The position numbers and the translations under genes were made by a program. A stretch of 64,000 nucleotides of DNA from Thalassospira lohafexi (GTDB lineage Bacteria; Pseudomonadota; Alphaproteobacteria; Rhodospirillales; Thalassospiraceae): contig NZ_NXGX01000008.1 in assembly GCF_002844275.1 (NCBI RefSeq), positions 1 through 64,000 on the forward strand. Direction: 5' to 3'. The stretch's first letter is position 1. Each line of letters begins with the position of its first letter. The notes below the pieces were generated by a model. The model saw only the letters and a program-made list of their open reading frames with translations, searched no databases and was not told the DNA's origin. Below, one piece after another: positions 54,880 through 63,239 of this stretch.

Positions 54880-56591
54880 CAGGAACCTCCCTTGCTGGTC
54901 GTGCCTGAGGTGGCCGATTTACCCGTTCCGCCCTGCGTGGTTTTGCCACCACCCCCGCCGGATTTCGAACCGGACGGCTGGTCTTTACCATCATCATTAC
55001 TCTTGCTATCGCCATTGTCCGGGGTGTCTTGCGGTGGCGATGGGGGGCTTTGAGCGTCGCCAGAAGACGGGGTTTTGGCGGCTGACGTGGGGGACGAGGT
55101 TGCGGGCTTGGCATTGGATTCCACGGCCGGAGTCACAGTCGGGACCGCCTTGGACGTATCTGACGTGCCACCGTCCAGGCAAAAACCATATCCCGCCAAT
55201 TCGTCTGGGGTCGGGGCGGTGGCAAGCCCGGTCAGCGTGGTTTCAAGACGCCCATTGGCATTGGCGATCATGCTCGCCGCACGGCACGCACTGTTATCGC
55301 TTTGCCCGCTGCAATTTAAAATCGCCGTTGGCGTGCATGATTTGCTTGATGTCAGCAACTGGGCTGTGACATTGAAACTGACTTCCTGATCATATTGCAC
55401 AAGGATCACGAGGCCCGCCCCCTTGTCGCCTTCGCTGGGCGGGGTGATTTGCATCCAGAACGGAATAGCATGGGTCGGGGATATCGGAATGGTCCCGCGC
55501 AAGGTCGGGCTGGGCAAGGTGCCGACATATTCCAACTGGGCCGGAACCGCAGGACGATCGGCAAAAATCAGGCGGATCAGCGCAAGGTTCGGTGTCGTGC
55601 CGCTCGGAACATCGCCAATCGTTTGCTCAAGATGAAGCGCATAAGCCCCCCCGCCATAGGTCGCCATTTCCGAATAGGGCTCCTGCGCCTGATCGGTCAC
55701 TGTTGTGTCAAACAACAAGGCGCGCAATTGCGACGGCGATGTCTTGGGCACGGTAATCGCCAGTTCCGATTGAACACCTGCACTTGTACTGGCATTTGTA
55801 CCGGCATTCGCCCCAACATTCAGGCACCAGCCCCCAAGAAGTGCTGGCGTGTCGAGTGCGACCAGTTTGGCACTGATGGCGGTTTGCGCACTGGTGCGCC
55901 CGGCCGCCAGCGGCAGGCATTGCGCAAGATCAATTGTCCAGTCGGGAACATCGGCATCCTGACTGTCCTTGCCCTGAAGCTGCGGCATGGCGGTACGGAA
56001 CATATCATCGCTGATCACCGCCCCGGCAAGATCGGTTTCACTGCCGTCCGGGCGGGTGGTGATCAGGCGCCACTGTGCGGCCGCACTGTCATAGGAAGGG
56101 GTGCTTGAGGCCTCGGAAGACTGGGTCATGTCGGGTCCCTTTCGCTGATCTGCACGGGTTTGGGGGGATGACTGCATGGATTTGGCCAGAACGCTGGCCG
56201 GGTCGGGGATATGTCCGTCAAGTCCGGCCTGATTTCGGCTGGCATCGGGCGCATTTGGATCGCGATCAAACAGGAATTTCTGAATGATCGAAAAGGCGGT
56301 TTCCTGCGGTTCCGCGTCAAATCCATATATGGGCTGGTGAACCTGTGCACCGCTGTCCCGCGGCGTGCTGCCGCTACTGGCCGGGCTGGTGGCCGGGTCG
56401 GGAAAAAGCGAACTGCTGTGCAAAAGCCCCGGTGCCAGCTCCTCAAGCCCGTATTCACGGCACAATGCCGCCATCACATCAAGCGCATCCTGATGTTCGG
56501 GCGGTAAGCTCGCATAGGGCGTAGCTTTGTCAGTACCTTGGTCGGTGGTTTTCTCGGTTGGTTGAGCCGTGGGCTTTTGACTGTCTGTCAT
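54879..56591 (-). CDS. R-body-locus accessory protein, 570 aa
   Basis: A large protein I cannot name. Residues of about 15-55 are helical (LPPEHQDALDVMAALCREYG), followed by a low-complexity linker. From about 165 to 460 there is a globular, beta-rich part with several Cys (LAQCLPLA, GGWCLNVG, SKSCTPTAILNCSGQ, DNSACRAA, GYGFCLDGG). The last 110 residues are Pro/Ser/Gly/Lys-rich. No signal peptide. It precedes and overlaps the 198-aa gene, and both point toward the sigma/reb genes. Paired cysteines suggest either disulfides after export or a metal site. A toxin or cargo role is a guess. Confidence 0.62.
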   Translation of the reverse strand: MTDSQKPTAQPTEKTTDQGTDKATPYASLPPEHQDALDVMAALCREYGLEELAPGLLHSSSLFPDPATSPASSGSTPRDSGAQVHQPIYGFDAEPQETAFSIIQKFLFDRDPNAPDASRNQAGLDGHIPDPASVLAKSMQSSPQTRADQRKGPDMTQSSEASSTPSYDSAAAQWRLITTRPDGSETDLAGAVISDDMFRTAMPQLQGKDSQDADVPDWTIDLAQCLPLAAGRTSAQTAISAKLVALDTPALLGGWCLNVGANAGTNASTSAGVQSELAITVPKTSPSQLRALLFDTTVTDQAQEPYSEMATYGGGAYALHLEQTIGDVPSGTTPNLALIRLIFADRPAVPAQLEYVGTLPSPTLRGTIPISPTHAIPFWMQITPPSEGDKGAGLVILVQYDQEVSFNVTAQLLTSSKSCTPTAILNCSGQSDNSACRAASMIANANGRLETTLTGLATAPTPDELAGYGFCLDGGTSDTSKAVPTVTPAVESNAKPATSSPTSAAKTPSSGDAQSPPSPPQDTPDNGDSKSNDDGKDQPSGSKSGGGGGKTTQGGTGKSATSGTTSKGGS

Positions 56592-56699
56592 GCACGCATC
56601 CCCAGTGTTGCCCTTGCAGAAGGCGACATGATCGGGTCAGTACGGTCGCCCAGACTGTCTTCCATGATCTGCAAGGATTTAAACGGTTCCGTGCAAATT

Positions 56700-56724
56700 G
56701 ACGTTTCTCGGTGGGGTTGTGTGA
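56700..56724 (-). promoter_or_regulatory. Degenerate sigma-regulon motif before the 570-aa gene
   Basis: TCACACAACC-N11-CGTC upstream of 56591 resembles the five reb-locus sites, but the ACAA element and the spacer are off by one base. It could place this operon in the same regulon. Weak evidence. Confidence 0.4.
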
Positions 56725-56756
56725 AAACTTTAGCTATCTGAGATATGAACTAAGAC

Positions 56757-56800
56757 ACACAAAACCCCGAAGGGCGATAAAGCCCAACGGGGTTTTGTGT
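56757..56800 (-). terminator. Terminator of tRNA-Thr
   Basis: Perfect 13-bp stem ACACAAAACCCCG / CGGGGTTTTGTGT just 3' of the tRNA on the minus strand. Confidence 0.8.
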
Positions 56801-56809
56801 GGTGCAAAA

Positions 56810-56885
56810 TGGTGCTGGCGATAGGATTCGAACCTACGGCCTACGCATTACGAATGCGTTGCTCTACCAGCTGAGCTACGCCAGC
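56810..56885 (-). tRNA. tRNA-Thr (CGT)
   Basis: 76 nt with an encoded CCA end. The acceptor stem is GCTGGCG / CGCCAGC with discriminator A; the D-arm has AGCTGGTAGAGC. The anticodon stem-loop is ACGCA-TTCGTAA-TGCGT with anticodon CGT, and the T-arm contains TTCGAAT. It reads ACG codons. It stands between the R-body locus and the amidotransferase gene. No integrase or repeated 3' end is seen beside it. Confidence 0.96.
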
Positions 56886-57081
56886 ACGACTCATTTTGTG
56901 GCGCGGAAAATACGGTCAAACATCCGGGTTGGCAAGTGGTTTATTGTTCTTTCTGCGAACAGGGGCCTGACAAACGCCATGTCTTTAAATCACGACGGTT
57001 CAACATAATATCACATTGACCGTGCTGTATTATGTGGCTTAGATGTGCACCGTCTGAAGTGCAGTTTTTGGGGGATCGGGT

Positions 57082-57855
57082 ATGTGTCGCTGGCTGAGTT
57101 ATATTGGGGATCCGGTTTATCTGGAAAAACTGGTGTTTGAACCGCGCCACTCACTGGTCGATCAAAGCCTGCATGCCGAACAGGCAAAAACCCCCACCAA
57201 CGGCGATGGCTTTGGCATTGGCTGGTATGATGACCGCCCGACACCGGGGCTGTACCGCGAAATCCTGCCAGCCTGGAATGACCCGAACTTGCGGTCCTTG
57301 GCCCATCACATTCAGTCGGGCCTGTTCTTTGCCCATGTGCGCGCCTCAACCGGCACACACACCAGCCGGTCAAACTGCCATCCGTTTGCGCATGACAAAT
57401 ACCTGTTCATGCACAATGGTCAGATTGGCGACTACCCGCTGGTCCGCCGGTCACTCGAAGCGATGATTGACGATGAACATTACGCCGCCCGCCAAGGCTC
57501 CACCGACAGCGAGTTGATCTTTTGCCTGATGCTCACACTGGGCTTGGTCGAAGACCCGCACCGCGCCATCCGCCGCACGATCGAAATCGTCGAAAATGAA
57601 ATGCAAACCCGTGGCGCAACCGCCCCGTTTCGCTTTACCGCCTGCCTGTCAAACGGCAACTCCATCTGTGCCATCCGTCACGCCAGCGATGACAAACCGC
57701 CCTCACTCTATTGGCGCAAACGCAACGGCCATGTGATCATTGTGTCCGAACCCCTTGATACAGACGCCGACAGTTGGGCCGCCGTGGCACCGAACCATAC
57801 CCTGCATGTCGATGGTAATCTGGTGGTGACTGAGGATGCAACGCTGGCTGCGTGA
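57082..57855 (+). CDS. Class II glutamine amidotransferase (YafJ/EgtC-like)
   Basis: A 257-aa single-domain Ntn amidotransferase. Cys2 (MCRWLSYIGDP) is the nucleophile. GFGIGWYDD, FFAHVRASTG, NCHPF and LFMHNGQIGDY are the domain's glutamine-binding blocks. Such proteins supply ammonia or hydrolyse gamma-glutamyl bonds; the substrate is unknown. The 3' 300 bp recur at 58196-58517 with a different final 35 codons, and a truncated deoR-type 3' end lies immediately downstream, so the gene lies at the left of a mosaic duplication. Confidence 0.9.
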   Translation: MCRWLSYIGDPVYLEKLVFEPRHSLVDQSLHAEQAKTPTNGDGFGIGWYDDRPTPGLYREILPAWNDPNLRSLAHHIQSGLFFAHVRASTGTHTSRSNCHPFAHDKYLFMHNGQIGDYPLVRRSLEAMIDDEHYAARQGSTDSELIFCLMLTLGLVEDPHRAIRRTIEIVENEMQTRGATAPFRFTACLSNGNSICAIRHASDDKPPSLYWRKRNGHVIIVSEPLDTDADSWAAVAPNHTLHVDGNLVVTEDATLAA

Positions 57856-57869
57856 CGCCTTGGTAAGGT

Positions 57870-58195
57870 TTAGGCAACAACCACAATCTGACTGCGCGCC
57901 TTAACCAACGCACGTTGCAACGTATCCCCCGGCGCGGTATTGAGCAACACGGTTTGAAAATCGCTGGCGTGCCCATCGCGGCACAGCGCCTTACGGCCCA
58001 TTTTCTTTTCATCGACCATCAGGATAGCATGATCACAACACGACACCAGCGCCCGTCTGGCGCGCACCTCGTCCATGTTGAAATCCAGAAGGTCGCCGTC
58101 ATCATTCATCCCCCCGACACTGACAATCCCGAAATCCGCGCGCATGCTGGCAAAGAAATCGGCACTGTCCGCCCCGATGATATCAAGATCACGGG
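57870..58195 (-). pseudogene. Truncated copy of the deoR-family regulator 3' end
   Basis: About 325 nt matching the last third of the intact gene at 59541-60323 at roughly 90% identity by eye, mostly with synonymous changes (TRDLDIIGADSADFFASMRADFG, DGDLLDFNMDEVRARRAL). The frame continues for about 17 foreign codons into the amidotransferase fragment. The DNA-binding half is missing. The break point at about 58195-58203 lies in CCGCACCG, shared by both parent genes. Confidence 0.85.
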
Positions 58196-58517
58196 TCCGC
58201 ACCGCGCCATCCGCCGCACCATCGAAATCGTCGAAAATGAAATGCAAACCCGTGGCGCAACCGCTCCGTTTCGCTTTACCGCCTGCCTGTCAAACGGCAA
58301 CTCCATCTGTGCCATCCGTCACGCCAGCGATGACAAACCGCCCTCACTCTATTGGCGCAAACGCAACGGCCATGTGATCATTGTGTCTGAACCGCTTGAT
58401 ATGGAAAGTGAAAGCTGGAAGGCTGTTGCACAGAACCATACGTTGCACGTTGGTCGTGATTTTAATGTTTGTGAGGAGCCAACTATTTCGACTAATAGTT
58501 GGAATGGTGTGGCGTGA
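58196..58517 (+). pseudogene. Extra copy of the amidotransferase 3' end
   Basis: Starts at the CCGCACCG junction. It is nearly identical to 57556-57760 for about 200 nt (a handful of differences), then diverges to a different C-terminus (SESWKAVAQNHTLHVG... ending NSWNGVA). Lacking Cys2 and half the domain, it cannot be active. The divergent end shows that it is a different allele, not a fresh local copy. Confidence 0.85.
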
Positions 58518-58674
58518 AAACAGTGATTCGTCTAGTGTTTTTTAATGGAATCAAAACTTCATGGTTAGCTTACCTTTTGAAAAGCTAGTTATCTTAACGT
58601 GATTATCACATGTATTTTAGAATAGTATCTTGAACTGCTCGAAAATTGTAACTTGGCATATAGGTTTGAGATTT

Positions 58675-59511
58675 ATGCAAAAGAAGTGGTTGCTGTTGTG
58701 TCTTTTCCTTGTCTCCTCGATTGGATGTATTTCAGTTGGTGCTGCATTGTTAGGATATTTTGCACATAAAGAGGCTTGGCCTGCCAAGGTTCACGCCTAT
58801 CTGGCAGGCAGAACCCCTGAATGTTGCATCGACAAAGTTCTAGAGCATCTAAACACAGAGAATGATGCCGGTTTCTTTGATAAGGTCGATGCCGTGCGTG
58901 ATTTTGTCTATGGAAATAGTGTTCATGCTGACCATGATTTTGGTAAAGATCCACACCCTTATGATACTGGTGGCGTAATCCGGGCTCTTCTAGCCGTCAG
59001 TGACGGCAAGCGAGAGCCCTTGGAATTGATGTGTTCTTCTCGGTCGAATGCAATGACAGGCATACTTAATCAACTGGGATATGCATCACGGCAGGTCCAT
59101 GTTTTCTCACCTCAGCCAGGTTCTCACACTTTTCTTGAAGTTCAAAATCCGGATGACGGGCGATGGTATATACAGGACCCGGATTATAATTTGTTCTGGA
59201 TAAACGGTATCAGCGGCGAGCGTTTGGGGTTGGGCGAAATGTTGACGACACCCCTTGAGGAAGTTCTTCCATGCACATCGGAAAAAGTTTGTGATTGGAA
59301 ATACGCTCAGCCTATCAAAAACTATTTTGGAGCTGGCATTTACTTCAATTTTGATGCGACACCTCTAATCGTTGTGAATGAGGACCGTTTTGATCTTGAT
59401 ACAAAGCTTTCATATACAGTACCTCCCGGAACAATTGTTGAATTTGCTCAAAATACATGGGGAGCTGACTACGGCGAGCCTATCTTAAGTGTTATTCACG
59501 GGGGGCCTTGA
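58675..59511 (+). CDS. Transglutaminase-like (papain-fold) protein with N-terminal membrane anchor
   Basis: 278 aa from ATG 58675. An N-terminal signal/anchor (KKWLLLCLFLVSSIGCISVG) precedes a domain with the Cys-His-Asp order of transglutaminase-like proteins. C120 is in ELMCSSRSNAMTGILNQLGY (conserved Cys-x-[ST]-R or Cys-[GS]-x-[AY] context), H151 is in GSHTFLEVQ and D168 is in RWYIQDPDYN. It should be periplasmic. The gene is clearly AT-richer than its neighbours and lies between duplicated flanks, so it is a recent acquisition. The role may be in peptide or polysaccharide modification; unknown. Confidence 0.75.
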   Translation: MQKKWLLLCLFLVSSIGCISVGAALLGYFAHKEAWPAKVHAYLAGRTPECCIDKVLEHLNTENDAGFFDKVDAVRDFVYGNSVHADHDFGKDPHPYDTGGVIRALLAVSDGKREPLELMCSSRSNAMTGILNQLGYASRQVHVFSPQPGSHTFLEVQNPDDGRWYIQDPDYNLFWINGISGERLGLGEMLTTPLEEVLPCTSEKVCDWKYAQPIKNYFGAGIYFNFDATPLIVVNEDRFDLDTKLSYTVPPGTIVEFAQNTWGADYGEPILSVIHGGP

Positions 59512-59540
59512 AACTTTGGCCGATCCCTGAATTTCAACGC

Positions 59541-60323
59541 CTATGATACAACGACGATCTGACTGCGCGCCTTAACCAGCGCACGTTGCAACGCATCCCC
59601 CGGCGCGGTATTGAGCAACACGGTTTGAAAATCGCTGGCATGCCCATCACGGCACAGCGCCTTGCGGCCCATTTTCTTTTCATCGACCATCAGGATCGCA
59701 TGATCGCAGCACGATACAAGTGCGCGGCGCGCGCGGACTTCATCCATGTTGAAATCAAGCAAATCGCCGTCATCTGACATCCCCCCGACACTGACAATCC
59801 CGAAATCGGCGCGCATGCTGGCAAAGAAATCGGCACTATCGGCCCCGATGATATCAAGATCGCGGGTCCGCACCGTCCCACCCGCCAGACGCAGGGTCAC
59901 GTTGGGCGCGTTTTGCAATGTCATCACCACATGCAGGTTATTGGTCAGCACGGTTAAATTGCGGTGCGATGACAAATACTGTGCCGCCAGTTCGGCGGTC
60001 GTGCCCGTCCCAATCGCAATCGTGCAGCCCTCGGGGATCAGTTCGGCGATCTTGGCTGCAATCGCCTGCTTGCCGGTTCGGTTCCAGACTTCGCGTTTTT
60101 CATAGGCCGAATTATCCGGATCGGGGGCAGGGCCTGCCAACCCGTGACGGCGAAACACACGCCCCTGTTCCTGCAAATCGCGCAGGTCCGCCCGGATGGT
60201 CTGAACCGACACATTAAACCGCCGTGCAAGTTCCTCAACCGCCATAAAGCCACACGATTTTACAAGGGCAACAATGCGGTCGCGGCGACGGTCAAGCGGC
60301 ACGGCATCAGGGATTTCAGTCAC
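59541..60323 (-). CDS. DeoR/GlpR-family transcriptional repressor
   Basis: 260 aa from GTG 60323, giving the family's usual length. An N-terminal winged HTH (RRRDRIVALVKSCGFMAVEEL and RFNVSVQTIRADLRDL) is followed by a sugar-isomerase-like ligand domain with IAIGTGTTAELAAQYL and VLTNNLHVV. It is divergent from an Fbp-type ABC transporter operon with two copies of the same 12-bp site in between, so it probably represses that operon and itself. The effector is likely a phosphorylated metabolite. Confidence 0.92.
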   Translation of the reverse strand: MTEIPDAVPLDRRRDRIVALVKSCGFMAVEELARRFNVSVQTIRADLRDLQEQGRVFRRHGLAGPAPDPDNSAYEKREVWNRTGKQAIAAKIAELIPEGCTIAIGTGTTAELAAQYLSSHRNLTVLTNNLHVVMTLQNAPNVTLRLAGGTVRTRDLDIIGADSADFFASMRADFGIVSVGGMSDDGDLLDFNMDEVRARRALVSCCDHAILMVDEKKMGRKALCRDGHASDFQTVLLNTAPGDALQRALVKARSQIVVVS

Positions 60324-60332
60324 ATCATATTC

Positions 60333-60344
60333 TTTCGTTCGAAA
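60333..60344. promoter_or_regulatory. Operator half of the deoR/ABC divergent region
   Basis: TTTCGTTCGAAA, 10 nt upstream of GTG 60323. The identical sequence in the opposite orientation is at 60483-60494, near the transporter start. Confidence 0.7.
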
Positions 60345-60482
60345 GGTGCGGTTTCGTTTCTGACCTGAGTATAGACAGGCCTGATTGTGGCTGGAAAGCC
60401 CGTTACACCTGTTGAAACATTTAATTCTTGGTGTTGTCACACAACTGTTACGGAAATCCCGATAGCTTCCGGATCGAACAGT

Positions 60483-60494
60483 TTTCGAACGAAA
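60483..60494. promoter_or_regulatory. Second operator, transporter side
   Basis: TTTCGAACGAAA, the exact reverse complement of 60333-60344, 28 nt before ATG 60523. The paired sites fit a looping DeoR-family repressor. Confidence 0.7.
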
Positions 60495-60522
60495 CCTTCT
60501 TTTCGATCAAGGGATGTCAAAC

Positions 60523-61500
60523 ATGCGTAACGTTCTTCTTGCTGCGGTGGCGACTGCCACAATGATGTTGCCGGTTGTTGGCCAGGCGGCCGAAAAACTG
60601 GTTGTTTACACCAGCCAGCCGACCCAGGATGCCCAGACCACGGTTGATGCCTTTATGGCGGCCAACCCGGATGTTGAAGTTGAGTGGGTTCGCGATGGCA
60701 CCACCAAACTGATGGCCAAACTGCGCGCCGAAATCGCCGCAGGCGACCCGCGCCCGGATGTCCTTCTGATTGCCGATACCGTAACGCTCGAAGGGCTCAA
60801 GCAGGAAGGTCAGCTTCAGGCCTATAAATCGCCCGAAGCAAGTGCGTATGAAGATGCGCTGTATGACGGCGAAGGCTATTACTATTCGACCAAACTGATC
60901 ACGACGGGCATTGTTTACAATACTGCGGTCAAAGCCCCGAAATCATGGGCTGACCTGTCTGATGCGGCGCTGAAAAATCAGATCGTCATGCCAAGCCCGC
61001 TTTATTCCGGTGCGGCCCTTATTCACCTCTCCACCCTGACCGAGAACAAAGACCTTGGCTGGGACTACTATCAGGCACTGGCCGCCAATGATGCCCGCGC
61101 GCAGGGTGGCAACGGTGGCACGTTCAAGGCCGTTGCATCGGGTGAAAAACCTTATGGCGTGGTTGTCGATTTCCTTGCCATCCGGGGCAAAGCCAAAGGA
61201 TCGCCGGTTGATTTCGTCTTCCCGACCGAAGGTGTCACCTATGTGACCGAACCCGTCGCGATCATGAAAGACGCCAAAAACGTCGATGCGGCGCATAAGT
61301 TCGTTGATTTTGTCCTCTCGGATGCCGGTCAGAAACTGGTGCTTGATATGGGCTATATCCCGGCCCGTAACGACATGGACCTGCCAGAAGGCTTCCCGGC
61401 CCGCAAAGACATCAAACTGATGGATTTCAACCCGGCGATTGCCCTTGAACAGGCCGACGCCAACAAAAAGAAATTCGCCGACATCTTTGGGGCTGAGTAA
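60523..61500 (+). CDS. Fbp-type periplasmic substrate-binding protein
   Basis: 325 aa from ATG 60523. The signal peptide is MRNVLLAAVATATMMLPVVGQAAE. The mature part has KLVVYTSQPTQDAQTTVDAF, PDVEVEWVRDGTTKLMAKLRAE and a PARNDMDLPEGFPA tail. This is the type II binding-protein fold of Fe(III), 2-aminoethylphosphonate and polyamine carriers. The tyrosine pair typical of ferric-binding FbpA is only partly evident, so an organic-phosphate or phosphonate ligand is equally likely. First gene of the operon. Confidence 0.88.
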   Translation: MRNVLLAAVATATMMLPVVGQAAEKLVVYTSQPTQDAQTTVDAFMAANPDVEVEWVRDGTTKLMAKLRAEIAAGDPRPDVLLIADTVTLEGLKQEGQLQAYKSPEASAYEDALYDGEGYYYSTKLITTGIVYNTAVKAPKSWADLSDAALKNQIVMPSPLYSGAALIHLSTLTENKDLGWDYYQALAANDARAQGGNGGTFKAVASGEKPYGVVVDFLAIRGKAKGSPVDFVFPTEGVTYVTEPVAIMKDAKNVDAAHKFVDFVLSDAGQKLVLDMGYIPARNDMDLPEGFPARKDIKLMDFNPAIALEQADANKKKFADIFGAE

Positions 61501-63239
61501 TGCAGGCTGTAAGTCGCCTTCGCGGCTTTTGGCCCGGCATGATCACAGCCCGTTCAAACAGCAACCGGTCTTCGGACCGGTTGCTGTACTGGTTGTTGGT
61601 GCCGGTCTTTGTCGTGTCCATCCTGCCGATTGTCCGCCTCGGGTTTGAGGGCGTCATGGTCGGCGGCGTGCCGTCCTTTGACTATTTCCGCGATGTTCTG
61701 GGCAATGGATCAACGTGGCAGGCCACGGCCAATAGCCTCTATACCGCGGGTCTTGGCACGATCATTTCCCTTTTGATCGGCGGGTCCTTTGCCTTTCTGG
61801 TGGCCCTGACCGATGTGCGCGCCAAGGCCGCCTTGGTGTTTTGCTTTATGATCCCGATGATGATCCCGCCGCAAATCACAGCACTTAGCTGGGTGCAACT
61901 GACTGGCCCCAGCAGCGCGCTTTTAAATGCCTTTGGCATCGCCCCGGCGATGGGATCGCCCCAGCCGCTTTATTCTGCCGAAGGCATCGCACTGCTTTTG
62001 GGCATTCAACATGCCTCCATCGTGTTTTTGACCCTGCGTGCGAATTTGCGCATGCTCCCCCGTGAACAGATCGAAGCCGCCCGTTTGGCCGGCGCACGCG
62101 GGGGGCGGTTGTGGTGGCAAATCATCCTGCCGCTGACCAGCCCCGGCCTGATTGCCGGCACCGCCATGGCCTTTGTCACCGCCTTGGGCAATTTCGGCAT
62201 TACCGCGATGCTGGGCATTCCGGCAAATTATGCGACCTTACCGACCCTGATTTATCAAAAGCTGGCCGGTTTTGGCCCGTCGGTACTGGGCGAGGTTTCG
62301 GTCCTTGCCATGCTGATTGGCGCGATTGCGATTTGCGGGGTCGCCCTTCATCACCGGCTTTTGTCCAAACGCGATTATCGTTTGATGGGCATGGTCGGAC
62401 GCCCACTTGATATCTCCCTTGGTGCACGGCGTCCCTTGATTGAGGCAATCCTTTGGGCGGTTCTGGTGGCCATTCTGGTCGTACCGTTATTGGCCCTGAT
62501 TGCAACATCGCTGGTCCCGGCCTTTGGTGTGAAACTGAATTTCGATAACTACAGTTTCGCGGCCTTCCGCGAAGTGCTGTTTGTTCAGCCCTCAACCGCG
62601 CGCGCCTTTCAAAACAGCTTCATGCTGTCGGTCGGGGCGGCGGTGACACTGGTTCTGGTGTGCTTGCCGCTGGCCTATGTGATGGTGCGCCGTCCTTCGC
62701 GTCTGACCAAGCTGATCAACCTTCTGGTCGAAGTCCCCTATGCCTTGCCCGGTGTGGTTCTGGCGATTGCCTGCATCTTGCTGTTTATCCGTATTCCACT
62801 GCTTGATGTCAGCCTCTATGGCACGCTCGGCATCATTTTCATTGCCTATCTGGCACGATTCCTTGTGATTGCCTTGCGTCCCGTGATGAACAGCTTTAGC
62901 CAGCTTGACCCGGCACTCGAAGAAGCCGCACAGGCGTGTGGTGCCGGACTTGGCCGACGCTTGCGCGACATTTTGTTGCCGCTCGCCGCCCCGTCGGCGG
63001 CCGCCGGGGCGCTCTTGGTGTTTCTAACCGCATTCAACGAATTGACCGTATCGGCCCTGTTGTGGGCGTCGGGCAATGAAACGCTGGGTGTTTTGATTTT
63101 CAATCTTGATGACAGTGGCGACACCGTTCTGGCTTCGGCCGTGGCGGTTATGGTCGTGCTGGTGGTGATTGCGTTGATGAGCTGTTTTCAGCTGGCATCG
63201 CGTCGTTTGCCCAAGGGAGTTGTGCCATGGCAGACATAA
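61500..63239 (+). CDS. Fused ABC permease (two FbpB-like domains)
   Basis: A 579-aa inner-membrane protein with about 12 helices in two homologous halves. Each half has the EAA loop: EQIEAARLAGARGGRLWWQIILPLTSPG in the first and LEEAAQACGAGLGRRLRDILLPLAAPS in the second. The start ATG overlaps the stop of the binding-protein gene. It follows the FbpB/ThiP fused-permease layout and works with the adjacent ATPase. Confidence 0.93.
   Translation: MQAVSRLRGFWPGMITARSNSNRSSDRLLYWLLVPVFVVSILPIVRLGFEGVMVGGVPSFDYFRDVLGNGSTWQATANSLYTAGLGTIISLLIGGSFAFLVALTDVRAKAALVFCFMIPMMIPPQITALSWVQLTGPSSALLNAFGIAPAMGSPQPLYSAEGIALLLGIQHASIVFLTLRANLRMLPREQIEAARLAGARGGRLWWQIILPLTSPGLIAGTAMAFVTALGNFGITAMLGIPANYATLPTLIYQKLAGFGPSVLGEVSVLAMLIGAIAICGVALHHRLLSKRDYRLMGMVGRPLDISLGARRPLIEAILWAVLVAILVVPLLALIATSLVPAFGVKLNFDNYSFAAFREVLFVQPSTARAFQNSFMLSVGAAVTLVLVCLPLAYVMVRRPSRLTKLINLLVEVPYALPGVVLAIACILLFIRIPLLDVSLYGTLGIIFIAYLARFLVIALRPVMNSFSQLDPALEEAAQACGAGLGRRLRDILLPLAAPSAAAGALLVFLTAFNELTVSALLWASGNETLGVLIFNLDDSGDTVLASAVAVMVVLVVIALMSCFQLASRRLPKGVVPWQT

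Noticed and set aside
56810-56885. tRNA-Thr as an attachment site for an R-body genomic island.
   Set aside because: No integrase and no repeated tRNA 3' end were found at the other side of the locus near 49.1 kb.
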